Source: an uncultured Acetatifactor sp. (GTDB lineage Bacteria; Bacillota; Clostridia; Lachnospirales; Lachnospiraceae). Taken from it: DNA of 40,376 bases. The notes under the pieces are model-generated. The model was not told the origin of the DNA. It searched no databases and saw only the letters and a list, made by a program, of their open reading frames with translations. The stretch is taken from positions 1 to 40,376 of the forward strand of contig CANQWM010000026.1 in assembly GCA_947627535.1 (NCBI GenBank), given 5' to 3'. Below, piece after piece: positions 7,859 through 16,494 of the stretch (the stretch's first letter is position 1; each line of letters opens with the position of its first letter). A program made the translations under genes and the position numbers.

Positions 7859-9305
7859 CTTCTTTTCCTCCCTGATCCTTCTTCCGTTCTTCCCATGTAA
7901 ACCTTTCCAGTCCCATTCCGTCCCAGTCCAGGCCCTCCAGATACCCGGCGCACGCCCGGATCTCCTCCTCCATGGCCGCCGGTCCCGGCGCCCCGGTGGT
8001 AAGCCGCTTTTCCACACAGCTTTTCAGCGATACCGCCTCATAGAAATCCTCCTCAAACCGGTCGCAGATCCCCTTCAGTTCCTCCAGCGAAAGCCGGTCA
8101 ATGGAAGTATTCTTCTCAATACAGTACAGCACAAGCCTGCCGATGATCCCGTGCGCGTCCCGAAACGGCACGCCCTTTCCCACCAGATAATCCGCGGCGT
8201 CGGTGGCGTTGGTAAATCCGTTCCTTGCGCTCTCTTCCATCCTCTGTTTTCTAAACTTCAGAGTCCGCAGCATTCCTGTAAAAAGAGCCAGGCAGTCCGC
8301 CGTGGTGTCCATGGCGTCAAAGGCCGCCTCCTTATCCTCCTGCATATCCTTGTTGTAGGCAAGGGGCAGTCCCTTCATCATGGTAAGCAGCCCCATCAGG
8401 TCGCCGTAAACCCGTCCCGTCTTGCCCCGTACCAGCTCCGCAATGTCCGGATTTTTCTTCTGGGGCATAATGCTGCTTCCCGTGGAATAAGCGTCGTCTA
8501 TCTCCACAAACCTGTACTCGTCGGAATTCCAGATGATGATCTCCTCGCAGAACCGGCTCAGATGCATCATGACCATGGATAACGCCGCAAGAAACTCAAT
8601 CAGGTAATCCCTGTCGGACACGGAATCCATACTGTTCAAGGTCGGCCCCTGAAAGCCCAGAAGCTGCGCCGTGTACTCCCGGTCCAGAGGATATGTGGTG
8701 CCCGCCAGGGCTCCCGCGCCCAGAGGGCAGTAATTCATCCTCCCGTAAAGATCCTCCAGGCGCTGCAGATCCCGCCGGAACATCTCAAAATATGCCCCGT
8801 AGTGGTGGGCCAGCGTGATGGGCTGCGCCTTCTGCAGATGGGTAAAGCCGGGCATATAAGTACCCACATTCTGAACCATTGTGGAAAAAATCACCTTCAG
8901 AAGCTCGGCCAGCAGCTTTTCCGTGTCCTTCACCCGCTGTCTGGTGTACAATCTCATGTCCAGGGCCACCTGGTCGTTGCGGCTTCTTCCCGTGTGCAGC
9001 TTTTTCCCCGCCTCGCCGATCCGCGCGGTCAGCTCCGCCTCCACAAAGCTGTGGATATCTTCATACTGCTCTCCGATCTCAAGGCTCCCTCCGTCCACAT
9101 CCCGCCGGATCTCCTCAAGCCCCTTCCGGATAGCATCCCGCTCTTCCCCGGTCAGGATCCCCTGCTTTGCCAGCATCGCAACATGCGCCATACTGCCTTC
9201 TATATCCTGATGGAACAGGCGTCTGTCAAATCCAATGGACGCATTGAAATCATAGACCTGCTGTTCGGTCTCCTTTGTAAAGCGTCCGCCCCATAGCTGT
9301 GCCAT
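7851..9305 (-). CDS. argH: Argininosuccinate lyase
   Basis: 484 residues, somewhat longer than the usual 455-465 because of a charged C-terminal tail (about 460-484). Splits argininosuccinate to arginine and fumarate. Evidence: MAQLWGGRF start, HTGRSRNDQ (104-111), THLQKAQP near 155, and the superfamily signature GSSIMPQKKNPD at 276-287 with the catalytic Ser. AGGAGA lies about seven bases before the ATG. First gene of the operon under the 9339-9367 promoter. argG is not in the window. No ArgR box is evident at the promoter. Confidence 0.95.
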   Translation of the reverse strand: MAQLWGGRFTKETEQQVYDFNASIGFDRRLFHQDIEGSMAHVAMLAKQGILTGEERDAIRKGLEEIRRDVDGGSLEIGEQYEDIHSFVEAELTARIGEAGKKLHTGRSRNDQVALDMRLYTRQRVKDTEKLLAELLKVIFSTMVQNVGTYMPGFTHLQKAQPITLAHHYGAYFEMFRRDLQRLEDLYGRMNYCPLGAGALAGTTYPLDREYTAQLLGFQGPTLNSMDSVSDRDYLIEFLAALSMVMMHLSRFCEEIIIWNSDEYRFVEIDDAYSTGSSIMPQKKNPDIAELVRGKTGRVYGDLMGLLTMMKGLPLAYNKDMQEDKEAAFDAMDTTADCLALFTGMLRTLKFRKQRMEESARNGFTNATDAADYLVGKGVPFRDAHGIIGRLVLYCIEKNTSIDRLSLEELKGICDRFEEDFYEAVSLKSCVEKRLTTGAPGPAAMEEEIRACAGYLEGLDWDGMGLERFTWEERKKDQGGKEDE

Positions 9306-9338
9306 ATCGGTTCTCCTATCTCAATGCAGATATTGTTA

Positions 9339-9367
9339 ATCTTACCATAAAAGAAGAGATCGTGCAA
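9339..9367 (-). promoter_or_regulatory. Promoter of argH-asd-EAL-topB operon
   Basis: Minus strand TTGCAC, 17-base spacer, TAAGAT, about 34 bases upstream of the argH ATG. The divergent ATPase gene starts 53 bases away on the other strand. Confidence 0.75.
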
Positions 9368-9419
9368 GTAACTCCTTCCCTTTCGCCACATACATTAAAG
9401 AAAAAAGGAATGAAAGCCA

Positions 9420-10187
9420 ATGTCCAATATTCTGGAACTGAAAAATATCGGCTATTCCTATCACAATCTTCATGGCGAGACCAGAGCCCTGGAGGATATT
9501 TCTTTCGGCGTTGCCGAGGGAGAGTTTGTGGCTGTTGTCGGTCCAAGCGGCTGTGGGAAGTCCACCCTTCTGTCTATTATCGCAGGCCTGCTGACCCCGG
9601 AGCGGGGAACCATCCTTGTAAACAATCCCGACGGCTCCATCCGCCATCCCGGAATCGGCTATATGCTCCAGAGAGATCATCTTTTTGAATGGCGCACGGT
9701 TTACCGCAACGTAACTCTCGGCCTGGAAATTCAGAAAAAGCTGACCCCGGAGCGGCTTGAAACCATAGAACGCCTTCTTCGGGAATACGGTCTGGAAAAA
9801 TTCCGGGACAAGAGGCCCAGCGAACTCTCCGGCGGAATGAAACAGCGGGCGGCCCTGATCCGGACCCTGGCTCTGGATCCCCGGCTTCTCCTGCTGGATG
9901 AGCCCTTCAGCGCGCTGGATTACCAGACAAGGCTTACGGTGTCCGCCGATATATGCCGTCTGATCCGCGAGACGGGCAAGACCATGATCATCATTACCCA
10001 CGACCTTGCGGAGGCGATCAGCCTGGCCGACAGGATCATCGTGCTTTCCGGCAGGCCCGCCAGAGTAAAGCGCGAGATTCCCGTAAAGCTTACGCTGAAA
10101 GACGATTCCCTGCTGGCTGCCAGAAACGCGCCTGAATTCCAGGATTACTTTAACAGTTTATGGGAGGATCTGACATATGAGAAATAA
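9420..10187 (+). CDS. ABC transporter ATPase, NitT/TauT (SsuB/TauB) family
   Basis: 255 residues. Walker A GPSGCGKST (41-49), Q-loop in YMLQRDHLFEW, signature LSGGMKQR (136-143), Walker B LLLLDEP (156-162) and switch His194. The L-F-E-W-R-T-V block after the Q-loop is typical of nitrate/sulfonate/taurine importers. AAAGGA lies before the ATG at 9420; an overlapping ATG at 9410 is out of frame. It overlaps the permease gene by 11 bases, so the two are coupled. I see no clear plus-strand promoter in the 110-base gap shared with argH. No binding-protein gene follows, so the substrate cannot be inferred. Confidence 0.9.
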   Translation: MSNILELKNIGYSYHNLHGETRALEDISFGVAEGEFVAVVGPSGCGKSTLLSIIAGLLTPERGTILVNNPDGSIRHPGIGYMLQRDHLFEWRTVYRNVTLGLEIQKKLTPERLETIERLLREYGLEKFRDKRPSELSGGMKQRAALIRTLALDPRLLLLDEPFSALDYQTRLTVSADICRLIRETGKTMIIITHDLAEAISLADRIIVLSGRPARVKREIPVKLTLKDDSLLAARNAPEFQDYFNSLWEDLTYEK

Positions 10188-10992
10188 TTCCAAAAAAGAA
10201 CTGACAAAACAGGAAGAATTTATGCGCCGGCACAGGCGGCATCACCACGAGATCGCCCTCTGGCGCGCCCTGGTATTCGTATTGTTTCTGGCGCTGTGGG
10301 AGCTGAGCGCCGATCTTTGCTGGATAGACAGCTTTTTCTTTTCCAGTCCAAGCCGCGTCGTGTTATGCCTTGTGAAACAGATCCGGACAAATTCCATGCT
10401 CTTCCATATCGGCGTGACTCTGTTTGAAACCATAGCAAGCTTTCTTCTCGTTCTGTTTTTCAGCCTCGTCATGTCCACGCTGCTGTGGTGTTCCACAAAA
10501 CTGTCCGAAGTGCTGGAGCCCTATCTGGTGGTGCTGAACAGCCTTCCAAAGTCGGCCCTTGCGCCGCTTTTTATCGTATGGCTGGGCACCGGCGCAAAAA
10601 CCATCATCGTGGCAGGCATATCCGTCGCTCTCTTCGGCTCTGTCATCAGCTTTTACACCGCTTTCCGGCAGGCGGACAGCGAAAAGATCACCCTGATCTA
10701 TACGCTGGGCGGGAACAGGCGGGACGCATTTATGAAAGTAGTGCTGCCCGGCTCCGTCCCCATGCTTCTCAGCACAGCGAAGGTAAATATCGGTCTGGCC
10801 CTTGTAGGCGTGATCATCGGGGAATTTCTGGCGGCAAGAAGAGGCCTTGGCTATCTGATCATCTATGGATCCCAGGTATTCCAGCTGGACATGGTGATCA
10901 CGTCCATCATTATCCTCTGCGTGATCGCCCTGCTGTTCTATAAATCGGTGCAGGTCATCGAGCATCAGATCCGGATCCGTTTTAAGATGTAA
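10177..10992 (+). CDS. ABC transporter permease, NitT/TauT (SsuC/TauC) family
   Basis: 271 residues with about six membrane segments. The cytoplasmic coupling loop is typical: LGGNRRDAFMKVVLPGSVPMLL (about residues 175-198), followed by the GEFLAARRGLGYLI element seen in SsuC/TauC. The N-terminus is basic and His/Arg-rich (RRHRRHHHE). The start overlaps the ATPase 3' end by 11 bases, with GGGAGG just upstream (about 10162). It is followed by the bidirectional hairpin at 10998-11027 and then the oppositely oriented tRNA, so the unit is only two genes. The partner lipoprotein must be encoded elsewhere or replaced by a shared one. Confidence 0.88.
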   Translation: MRNNSKKELTKQEEFMRRHRRHHHEIALWRALVFVLFLALWELSADLCWIDSFFFSSPSRVVLCLVKQIRTNSMLFHIGVTLFETIASFLLVLFFSLVMSTLLWCSTKLSEVLEPYLVVLNSLPKSALAPLFIVWLGTGAKTIIVAGISVALFGSVISFYTAFRQADSEKITLIYTLGGNRRDAFMKVVLPGSVPMLLSTAKVNIGLALVGVIIGEFLAARRGLGYLIIYGSQVFQLDMVITSIIILCVIALLFYKSVQVIEHQIRIRFKM

Positions 10993-10997
10993 ACAAT

Positions 10998-11027
10998 AAG
11001 GCCCAAAAGCTTATGCTTTCAGGCCTT
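10998..11027 (-). terminator. Terminator hairpin downstream of tRNA-Thr, probably bidirectional
   Basis: A 13-base-pair stem (two G-U pairs on the minus strand) closes a 4-base loop. On the minus strand it is followed by ATTGTTT, which fits termination of the tRNA transcript. It lies between the convergent permease and tRNA genes. Confidence 0.75.
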
Positions 11028-11033
11028 ACATAA

Positions 11034-11106
11034 AGCTGAAAATGGGACTTGAACCCACGACCCCTTCATTACGAGTGAAGTGCTCTACCAACTGAGCTAT
11101 TTCAGC
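11034..11106 (-). tRNA. tRNA-Thr (anticodon CGT)
   Basis: 73 bases. Acceptor GCTGAAA/TTTCAGC pairs fully; D-arm GCTC/GAGC; anticodon arm CTTCA/TGAAG with loop CTCGTAA, giving anticodon CGT, which reads ACG; five-base variable loop; T-arm with TTCAAGT loop. The discriminator is T. CCA is not encoded. A strong promoter sits 33 bases upstream and a terminator hairpin follows. Confidence 0.97.
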
Positions 11107-11138
11107 ATTCCAGCCGCGTCCCAGACGCGACTATATGT

Positions 11139-11167
11139 ATTATAACGGTTCCTGCGTATTTTTTCAA
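11139..11167 (-). promoter_or_regulatory. Promoter of tRNA-Thr
   Basis: Minus strand TTGAAA, 17-base spacer, consensus TATAAT. A GC-rich leader with an inverted repeat (CGCGTC/GACGCG) separates it from the tRNA. Confidence 0.88.
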
Positions 11168-11194
11168 CTGGAAATTTTTATTTTTTTATCGCAG

Positions 11195-11287
11195 CAGTTC
11201 AGCCGGCAGCCATTTTATGAGCAAAGGCAGGCGCACGGCGACGGATAGCGCGTTAGCGCGGCTTTGCAAATGACGCGAACTGAACTG
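11195..11287. repeat. 93-base MITE-like element with 8-base inverted ends (CAGTTCAG/CTGAACTG)
   Basis: The ends are exact inverted repeats. The inside holds a small GC hairpin (TAGCGCG/CGCGGCT region) and the block GCGCGGCTTTGCAAATG, nearly identical to one in the short element at 16495-16541. No coding frame. It lies in the gap between the tRNA promoter and the channel-gene terminator. Similar AACAGTTCAG-ended elements recur in Lachnospiraceae genomes (recalled, not checked). Confidence 0.6.
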
Positions 11288-11343
11288 TTATGGCCTTTTG
11301 CTTTCCAACAGGAATTTTCACTAAACTACAATCCAAGAGCGGG

Positions 11344-11391
11344 AAAACAAAACTGCCGCCCCCCGGATTTGCATTCGTGGACGCGGCAGTT
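11344..11391 (-). terminator. Terminator of the channel gene
   Basis: Minus strand AACTGCCGC pairs with GCGGCAGTT around a 23-base loop and is followed by TTGTTTT. It begins 31 bases past the stop of the 11422-12606 gene. Confidence 0.8.
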
Positions 11392-11421
11392 CCATCTTAT
11401 ATGCCGGATACAAAACAGAAC

Positions 11422-12606
11422 TTATTTCTCTTCTTTCTTATCCATATTGTCTTCCAGCTTTTTCAGCGTATGAGAGGCAAAATCCTTTCCTCCGATGCCG
11501 AAAGCCACGGCAAAAGCAACCGCAAAAGCCGCCACGATCAGCTTGAAGGCAGCATTGACAAGCTCCGCTGCGATTCCCAGCTGGCTTAATACCATGAACG
11601 CCGCCACCGCAAGAATGGCTGCCTTTACCACGATGGCCGCGGCATTCATACCGCTTTTGCGCAGAGCCTTTTCCGCCGCTGTACCGCCGATGAAGGCCAC
11701 CGCAAAGATCACCACCGCGCCAAGAACCGCGGGCATGTATCCGATCACCACGGCGCCAATCTCAGTCAGCACGTTCAGCTTCAGCACATCCACACCCTCT
11801 ACCACAAAGAAGATAACGATCACTGTATTGACGATGGTGCCGACAAACTTGGAAAGAACCAGCCTGGTCTTGTCTCCGGTAAGCGTTCTGACCTTTGCGT
11901 CCAGACCTGCGGAAGCGATCAGGCGGGACACGATCTGACCCACAAATTTTCCGATCATGCAGCCGATCACAATGATCACCAGACCCACGAAAATATTGGG
12001 AATAAAGGCAAAAATGGTGTTCAGCATGTTCACGGCAGGCACGGAGATCACACTGATATTAAGTACATCCAGCGCCATCACAACGGTAGGAATCAGGATC
12101 AGGACATACACAAGGTAAGCAAGCGTCCCGGAAAGCTTATCCGCACCGGATACTTCTATGCCTGCCTTCTCCTGAAGCTTATTGATGCTCAGCTTGTCAA
12201 ATACCGGCACAAGCAGCTGACGCAGCAGCCTTGCAATGAAGAAGCCCACAACCAGCACAATGCCCGCAGCCACTACGTTGGGAATAAATCCCCAGAGCGT
12301 ATACAGCATACCGCTGATGGGATTTGTGACGCTTTCCAGACCAAGGGTGCTGAAAATACCGGGAACGAACAGCAGGAATACCAGCAGATACACCAGCTTG
12401 CCGATAAAATCTCTTGTAGCGCCCTGCTTTCCGCTCTCGCCTGCGGCGTCCATCTTGTCCAGCGTCCTGCCGATCTTTCCCCTGCCAAGCAGCTTCATGA
12501 CAAGCGCCTTCACGATCAGCGCGACCACAAACGCGGCGGCAAGAATCCCCACCGCCTTAAGAACGGTCCAGACGCCCTCGGGAACGTCTTCCACAAAATC
12601 AAACAT
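11422..12606 (-). CDS. TM-helix repeat (CmpX-like) mechanosensitive-type membrane protein
   Basis: 394 residues built of paired membrane helices with the repeated pattern W-G-F-I-P-N-V-V-A-A-G and F-A-F-I-P-N-I-F-V-G-L, each followed by a G-x-x-I-x-R/K-x-V segment. This is the conserved TM_helix repeat (PF05552) of CmpX-like proteins related to small-conductance channels. No MscS beta domain is evident. Likely role: envelope stress or osmotic channel. Start fixed by AAAAGGAGG eight bases before the ATG. It has its own promoter (12652-12680) 45 bases upstream and a terminator after it, so it is monocistronic. Confidence 0.82.
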   Translation of the reverse strand: MFDFVEDVPEGVWTVLKAVGILAAAFVVALIVKALVMKLLGRGKIGRTLDKMDAAGESGKQGATRDFIGKLVYLLVFLLFVPGIFSTLGLESVTNPISGMLYTLWGFIPNVVAAGIVLVVGFFIARLLRQLLVPVFDKLSINKLQEKAGIEVSGADKLSGTLAYLVYVLILIPTVVMALDVLNISVISVPAVNMLNTIFAFIPNIFVGLVIIVIGCMIGKFVGQIVSRLIASAGLDAKVRTLTGDKTRLVLSKFVGTIVNTVIVIFFVVEGVDVLKLNVLTEIGAVVIGYMPAVLGAVVIFAVAFIGGTAAEKALRKSGMNAAAIVVKAAILAVAAFMVLSQLGIAAELVNAAFKLIVAAFAVAFAVAFGIGGKDFASHTLKKLEDNMDKKEEK

Positions 12607-12651
12607 CTCTTCTACCTCCTTTTCTTTACAGAAAATATAGATTACTTTATT

Positions 12652-12680
12652 ATTGTATCACAAAACAACAGACAATACAA
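12652..12680 (-). promoter_or_regulatory. Promoter of the channel gene
   Basis: Minus strand TTGTAT, 17-base spacer, TACAAT, between glgB and the channel ATG. Confidence 0.68.
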
Positions 12681-12690
12681 TCCGTGATTC

Positions 12691-15072
12691 CTATATTTCC
12701 TTTTTCTTCGCTTCCTCCATGACTTTTCTCGCCGCTTCCCTGGCGGCCTTCTTTGCCGCCGCCCTTACGGCCGCCGTCCGGGCCGCCTTTTCCTGCGCCC
12801 GCTTTTTCGCCGCCTCCGCCTTTTCTCTGCGCTCCTGTTCCTGTCTGCGCTTCTGTTCCCGCTCCTCTTCCGTATACGGGATGTACCGCAGGATACTCAT
12901 GGATAACGGTGCGAGAGCTACCGTAATGGACTGCGGTCTGCCATCCCATTCCATATCCTTCGCCTTCCGGATCCGGCTGTTGGTCTGGCCAAGGCCCCCG
13001 TATTTCACATCGTCCGTGTTGAACACTTCCTTATATTTTCCGTCACAGGGAACGCCGGTTGTGATCTGTCTGGCAATGCCGGAAAAGTTTGCCGCCACCA
13101 GAAGGATCTGGTCCTTTTGCTTTCCCCGGCGCAGGAACGTCAGATAGCTTTCATTTCCGGAAATGTTGTTGATCCACTCGAACCCCTTCGCCTGATCGTC
13201 CAGCTCGTAAAGCTCCGGGCAGGCCCGGTAGAGATGGTTCAGATCCTTCACAAGCGCCATGATCCCCTCATGTCCCGGCCTGGAAGCCAGCTCCCACTCC
13301 ACGCAGCGGTTCTCTTTCCACTCGTCAAACTCCCCCAGGTCCTGTCCCATGAAAAGAAGCTTTTTCCCGGGATGGGTCATCATATAGGCATACGTCAGCC
13401 GCAGATTGGCAAATTTCTGTTCCCTGCTTCCCGGCATCTTGCCGATCATCGTCGCCTTCCCGTGCACCGCCTCGTCGTGGGAGAACGCCAGTATAAATTT
13501 CTCACTGTAGGCATAGATCATGCTGAACGTCAGCTCCCCATGGTGATAGCTGCGGAAATAGGGATCATACCGGATATACCTCAGATAATCGTTCATGAAG
13601 CCCATGTTCCACTTCAGGTCAAATCCCAGTCCGCCCTCCTCAAGACTTCCCGTCACCTTCGGGAAGGCCGTGCTCTCCTCCGCGATGGTGAGAACGCCGG
13701 GATTTCTCTTTTTCATGACGGAATTCAGGTGCTTTATCATCTCGATAGCCTCCAGGTTTTCCTTTCCGCCATAAATATTGGGGATCCACTGACCGTCGCT
13801 CTTTCCGTAGTCAAGATACAGCATACTCGCCACAGCGTCCATACGGATCCCGTCCACATGATATTTCTCCACCCAGAACAGAGCGTTGGCGATGAGATAA
13901 TTCGACACCTCCGGCCTGCCGTAATTGTAGATCAGGGTGCCCCAGTGGGGATGGCATCCCTGTCTGGGATCCAGGTGTTCATACAAGCAGGTGCCGTCAA
14001 AGTTGGAAAGCCCGTATACATCCCGGGGAAAATGGGCGGGCACCCAGTCCAGGATCACGCCGATCCCGGCCTTGTGCAGTTCGTTCACAAAATACATGAA
14101 ATCTCTGGGCGAACCGTAACGGGCAGTAGGCGCATAGTATCCGATGACCTGATATCCCCAGGAGGCGTCGTAGGGATGCTCCATCACCGGCATCAGCTCC
14201 ACATGGGTATACCCCATCTCCCGCACATAGGGGATCAGCGCCGCCGCGATCTCACGGTAATTCGCATAGCGTTCTCCCTCCTCCGAGACCGTAAAGGAAC
14301 CGAGATACAGTTCATACACGCTCATGGGAACATTCCCTGTCTGGAAACCGGCCCTGTTCGCCAGGAATTTTCTGTCCTCCCAGCGAAAATTGCGCAGATC
14401 CGCGATCACGGACGCCGTCTCCGGGCGCAGCTGGGCCGCGTTACAGTAAGGGTCCGCTTTCAGGTAAGTAAGGCCGTCCTTCAGCTTCAGCTCAAACTTA
14501 TAGTTTGCCCCTTCCCCCGCTCCGGGAATGAAAATCTCAAAAATGCCGGAATCCCAAAGCCGCCGCATCTGATGCACACGTCCGTCCCAGCCGTTGAAAT
14601 CCCCTACAACACTGGCGCGCAGCACATTCGGGGCCCAAACGGCGAAATAGGTCCCGGCCACGCCGTCGATCTCCATGGGATGCGCCCCCAGTTTTTCATA
14701 AACCGTGTAATGGATCCCGTTTTTAAACAGATCCGTATCCTTTTTCGTGATCTGAGGCTTATACCGATACGGCTCCCCGCACACATAGGTGCTCCCGTCC
14801 TTCCTTTCCACCAGATACTGGTAAGCAGGCGCCTGGGAAACGGGCAGCAGCGCCGCAAAAAAACCGTCCTCGTCCGCCACCTCCATGGCGACCGCCTCGT
14901 CCTTTCCCTCACAGACGACAAAGGCGTTCTGCGCTCCCGGGAAGTATGCCTGTACCAGCGTCTGGTTTCCCACTCTGTGCGGCCCAAGGATATCATGGGG
15001 CGAATCGCTCTCCGAATAGATGATTTCCTCGATCAATGGCCAGTTCATCAGCTTATAAAGCTTTTTTGTCAT
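12691..15072 (-). CDS. glgB: 1,4-alpha-glucan branching enzyme with Ala/Lys/Glu-rich C-terminal extension
   Basis: 793 residues against a usual 620-740. N-terminal CBM48-like modules (about 20-230), GH13 barrel (about 250-610) and a C-terminal beta domain ending about 730. GH13 sites are present: DWVPAHFPRD (342-351), nucleophile Asp412 in VDGIRMDAVASMLY, acid Glu465 in LTIAEEST, and SHDE at 531-534. Makes alpha-1,6 branches in glycogen. From about 734 to the end there is a basic, Ala/Lys/Glu/Arg-only tail likely to form one long helix, absent from typical GlgB. GGGAGG lies before the ATG. It follows the DUF1015 gene by 84 bases on the same strand, so it is probably co-transcribed from 16438-16466. 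Confidence 0.94.
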   Translation of the reverse strand: MTKKLYKLMNWPLIEEIIYSESDSPHDILGPHRVGNQTLVQAYFPGAQNAFVVCEGKDEAVAMEVADEDGFFAALLPVSQAPAYQYLVERKDGSTYVCGEPYRYKPQITKKDTDLFKNGIHYTVYEKLGAHPMEIDGVAGTYFAVWAPNVLRASVVGDFNGWDGRVHQMRRLWDSGIFEIFIPGAGEGANYKFELKLKDGLTYLKADPYCNAAQLRPETASVIADLRNFRWEDRKFLANRAGFQTGNVPMSVYELYLGSFTVSEEGERYANYREIAAALIPYVREMGYTHVELMPVMEHPYDASWGYQVIGYYAPTARYGSPRDFMYFVNELHKAGIGVILDWVPAHFPRDVYGLSNFDGTCLYEHLDPRQGCHPHWGTLIYNYGRPEVSNYLIANALFWVEKYHVDGIRMDAVASMLYLDYGKSDGQWIPNIYGGKENLEAIEMIKHLNSVMKKRNPGVLTIAEESTAFPKVTGSLEEGGLGFDLKWNMGFMNDYLRYIRYDPYFRSYHHGELTFSMIYAYSEKFILAFSHDEAVHGKATMIGKMPGSREQKFANLRLTYAYMMTHPGKKLLFMGQDLGEFDEWKENRCVEWELASRPGHEGIMALVKDLNHLYRACPELYELDDQAKGFEWINNISGNESYLTFLRRGKQKDQILLVAANFSGIARQITTGVPCDGKYKEVFNTDDVKYGGLGQTNSRIRKAKDMEWDGRPQSITVALAPLSMSILRYIPYTEEEREQKRRQEQERREKAEAAKKRAQEKAARTAAVRAAAKKAAREAARKVMEEAKKKEI

Positions 15073-15156
15073 ACCCTTCCTCCCTTTTGTCCACGTACCC
15101 GCCGCCCCAGGACCCGGGGGCCAGAAAATGCTTTGCCTCCCACAGCAGGTTTCGAT

Positions 15157-16401
15157 TTATCGTATCTCAAGATCATGCAGAAACAGGCCGCTTCTGAGCT
15201 TCGGCTCAAACCATGTGGACTTCGGCGGCATCAGTTTTCCCGCGTCCGCCACCCGGAACAGCTCCTGGATGGAGGTAGGATACAGGGCGAATGCCACCTT
15301 CATATCCCCCCGGACTCTCCGCTCCAGTTCCTCAAGTCCACGGATGCCTCCCACAAAATCAATGCGGCTGTCCGTCTTCGGATCCCTGATCCCAAGGACG
15401 GGATCCAGCAGATACCGCTGAAGGAGAGAAACGTCCAGCCCCTCCACAGGATCGTCCGTCAGGATCTCCTCTCTGGCGGTAAGCCGATACCACTCTCCCT
15501 CAAGGTACATGCCGAAGGTTCCCTTTCTCTCCGGCCGGTAAGGAGTCTTTTCCGCTTTTTCCACAAGAAAGCTCTCCCCGATTCGCTCCAGAAACTGCCG
15601 GGATGTAAGGCCGTTTAAATCCTTCACCACGCGGTTGTAATCCAGGATCCTAAGCTCTTCATCCGGAAAAAGCACGGAGAGAAAATAGTTAAACGCCTCG
15701 CTGCCGTCATATTCCGGATGCGCTTCCCTGCGCATCAGCCCCACCTTCACGGCGGACGCGCACCTGTGATGGCCGTCCGCGATATAAATGGCGGAAATAC
15801 GCGCAAAGCATTCCCGGATCTGCCGGATCGTATCCTCGTCTTGGATCACCCAGCCCCTGTGTCCCACGCCATCCTCCGAGATAAAATCGAAGACAGGCTC
15901 CTTTTTCTTCGTCTCCGCAAGGATCCGCCGCAGTTCCTCGCTGCCGCGGTACGCCAGAAAGATGGGCCCGGTCTGCATATTGCAGGCATCCACATGGCGG
16001 ATGCGGTCCTGCTCCTTGTCCGCTCTTGTATTCTCATGCTTTTTGATCACATTGTTCCGATAATCATCTATGGAAGCGCAGGCCACGATACCTGTCTGGC
16101 TCCTGCCCTGAAAGGTCTGCTCATACAGGTAAAAACAGGGCTGGCTGTCCCTGACGAAATCTCCCGCGGCGATCCTCTCCCGCAGAAGCCTGTCCGCCCG
16201 CTCATAAACCTTCGGATCGTAAGTGTCCACCTCCGGCCCGAACCCGGTCTCCGCCCGGTCTATGGCAAGAAACGAGTCTGGATTTGCCTCCACCACCCGG
16301 ACCGCTTCCTCTCTGTTGTACACATCATAGGGCAGCGCCGCGATCCTGCTCTCCCTGCCGGGCGCAGGGCGATAGGCTGCAAAAGGTCTGATCTCTGCCA
16401 T
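15157..16401 (-). CDS. DUF1015 family protein, possible ParB/SerK-like serine kinase relative
   Basis: 414 residues, full length for DUF1015. Conserved blocks seen: IAALPYDVYNREEA near 20-33, IKKHENTRADKEQDRIRH (119-136) and AIYIADGHHRCASA (204-217). The DGHHR motif is reminiscent of ParB-fold proteins, among them free-serine kinases such as SerK and SbnI; this link is inference. In clostridia this family is commonly found beside serC and serA, and here serA ends 650 bases upstream on the same strand. GGAGATG precedes the ATG. Own promoter at 16438-16466. Function is not established; a serine-related kinase role is a hypothesis. Confidence 0.85.
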   Translation of the reverse strand: MAEIRPFAAYRPAPGRESRIAALPYDVYNREEAVRVVEANPDSFLAIDRAETGFGPEVDTYDPKVYERADRLLRERIAAGDFVRDSQPCFYLYEQTFQGRSQTGIVACASIDDYRNNVIKKHENTRADKEQDRIRHVDACNMQTGPIFLAYRGSEELRRILAETKKKEPVFDFISEDGVGHRGWVIQDEDTIRQIRECFARISAIYIADGHHRCASAVKVGLMRREAHPEYDGSEAFNYFLSVLFPDEELRILDYNRVVKDLNGLTSRQFLERIGESFLVEKAEKTPYRPERKGTFGMYLEGEWYRLTAREEILTDDPVEGLDVSLLQRYLLDPVLGIRDPKTDSRIDFVGGIRGLEELERRVRGDMKVAFALYPTSIQELFRVADAGKLMPPKSTWFEPKLRSGLFLHDLEIR

Positions 16402-16437
16402 GCCGCATCTCCTTTCCCTTGGATAAAATCTACTTAC

Positions 16438-16466
16438 ATTTTATCAAAAACCACTATACATAACAA
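16438..16466 (-). promoter_or_regulatory. Promoter of the DUF1015-glgB unit
   Basis: Minus strand TTGTTA, 17-base spacer, TAAAAT, about 37 bases before the DUF1015 ATG. Confidence 0.75.
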
Positions 16467-16494
16467 GCGTCAGATGTTAAATTATAAATAAAGA

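Noticed and set aside
13117..15618. Very long open frame antisense to glgB and DUF1015
   Set aside because: It is the shadow of two strong genes in GC-rich DNA. It has no ribosome binding site and the protein is low-quality, His/Arg/Gln-rich with no motif. The same applies to long antisense frames at 3765-5198, 18183-19469, 21274-22623 and 36921-38309.
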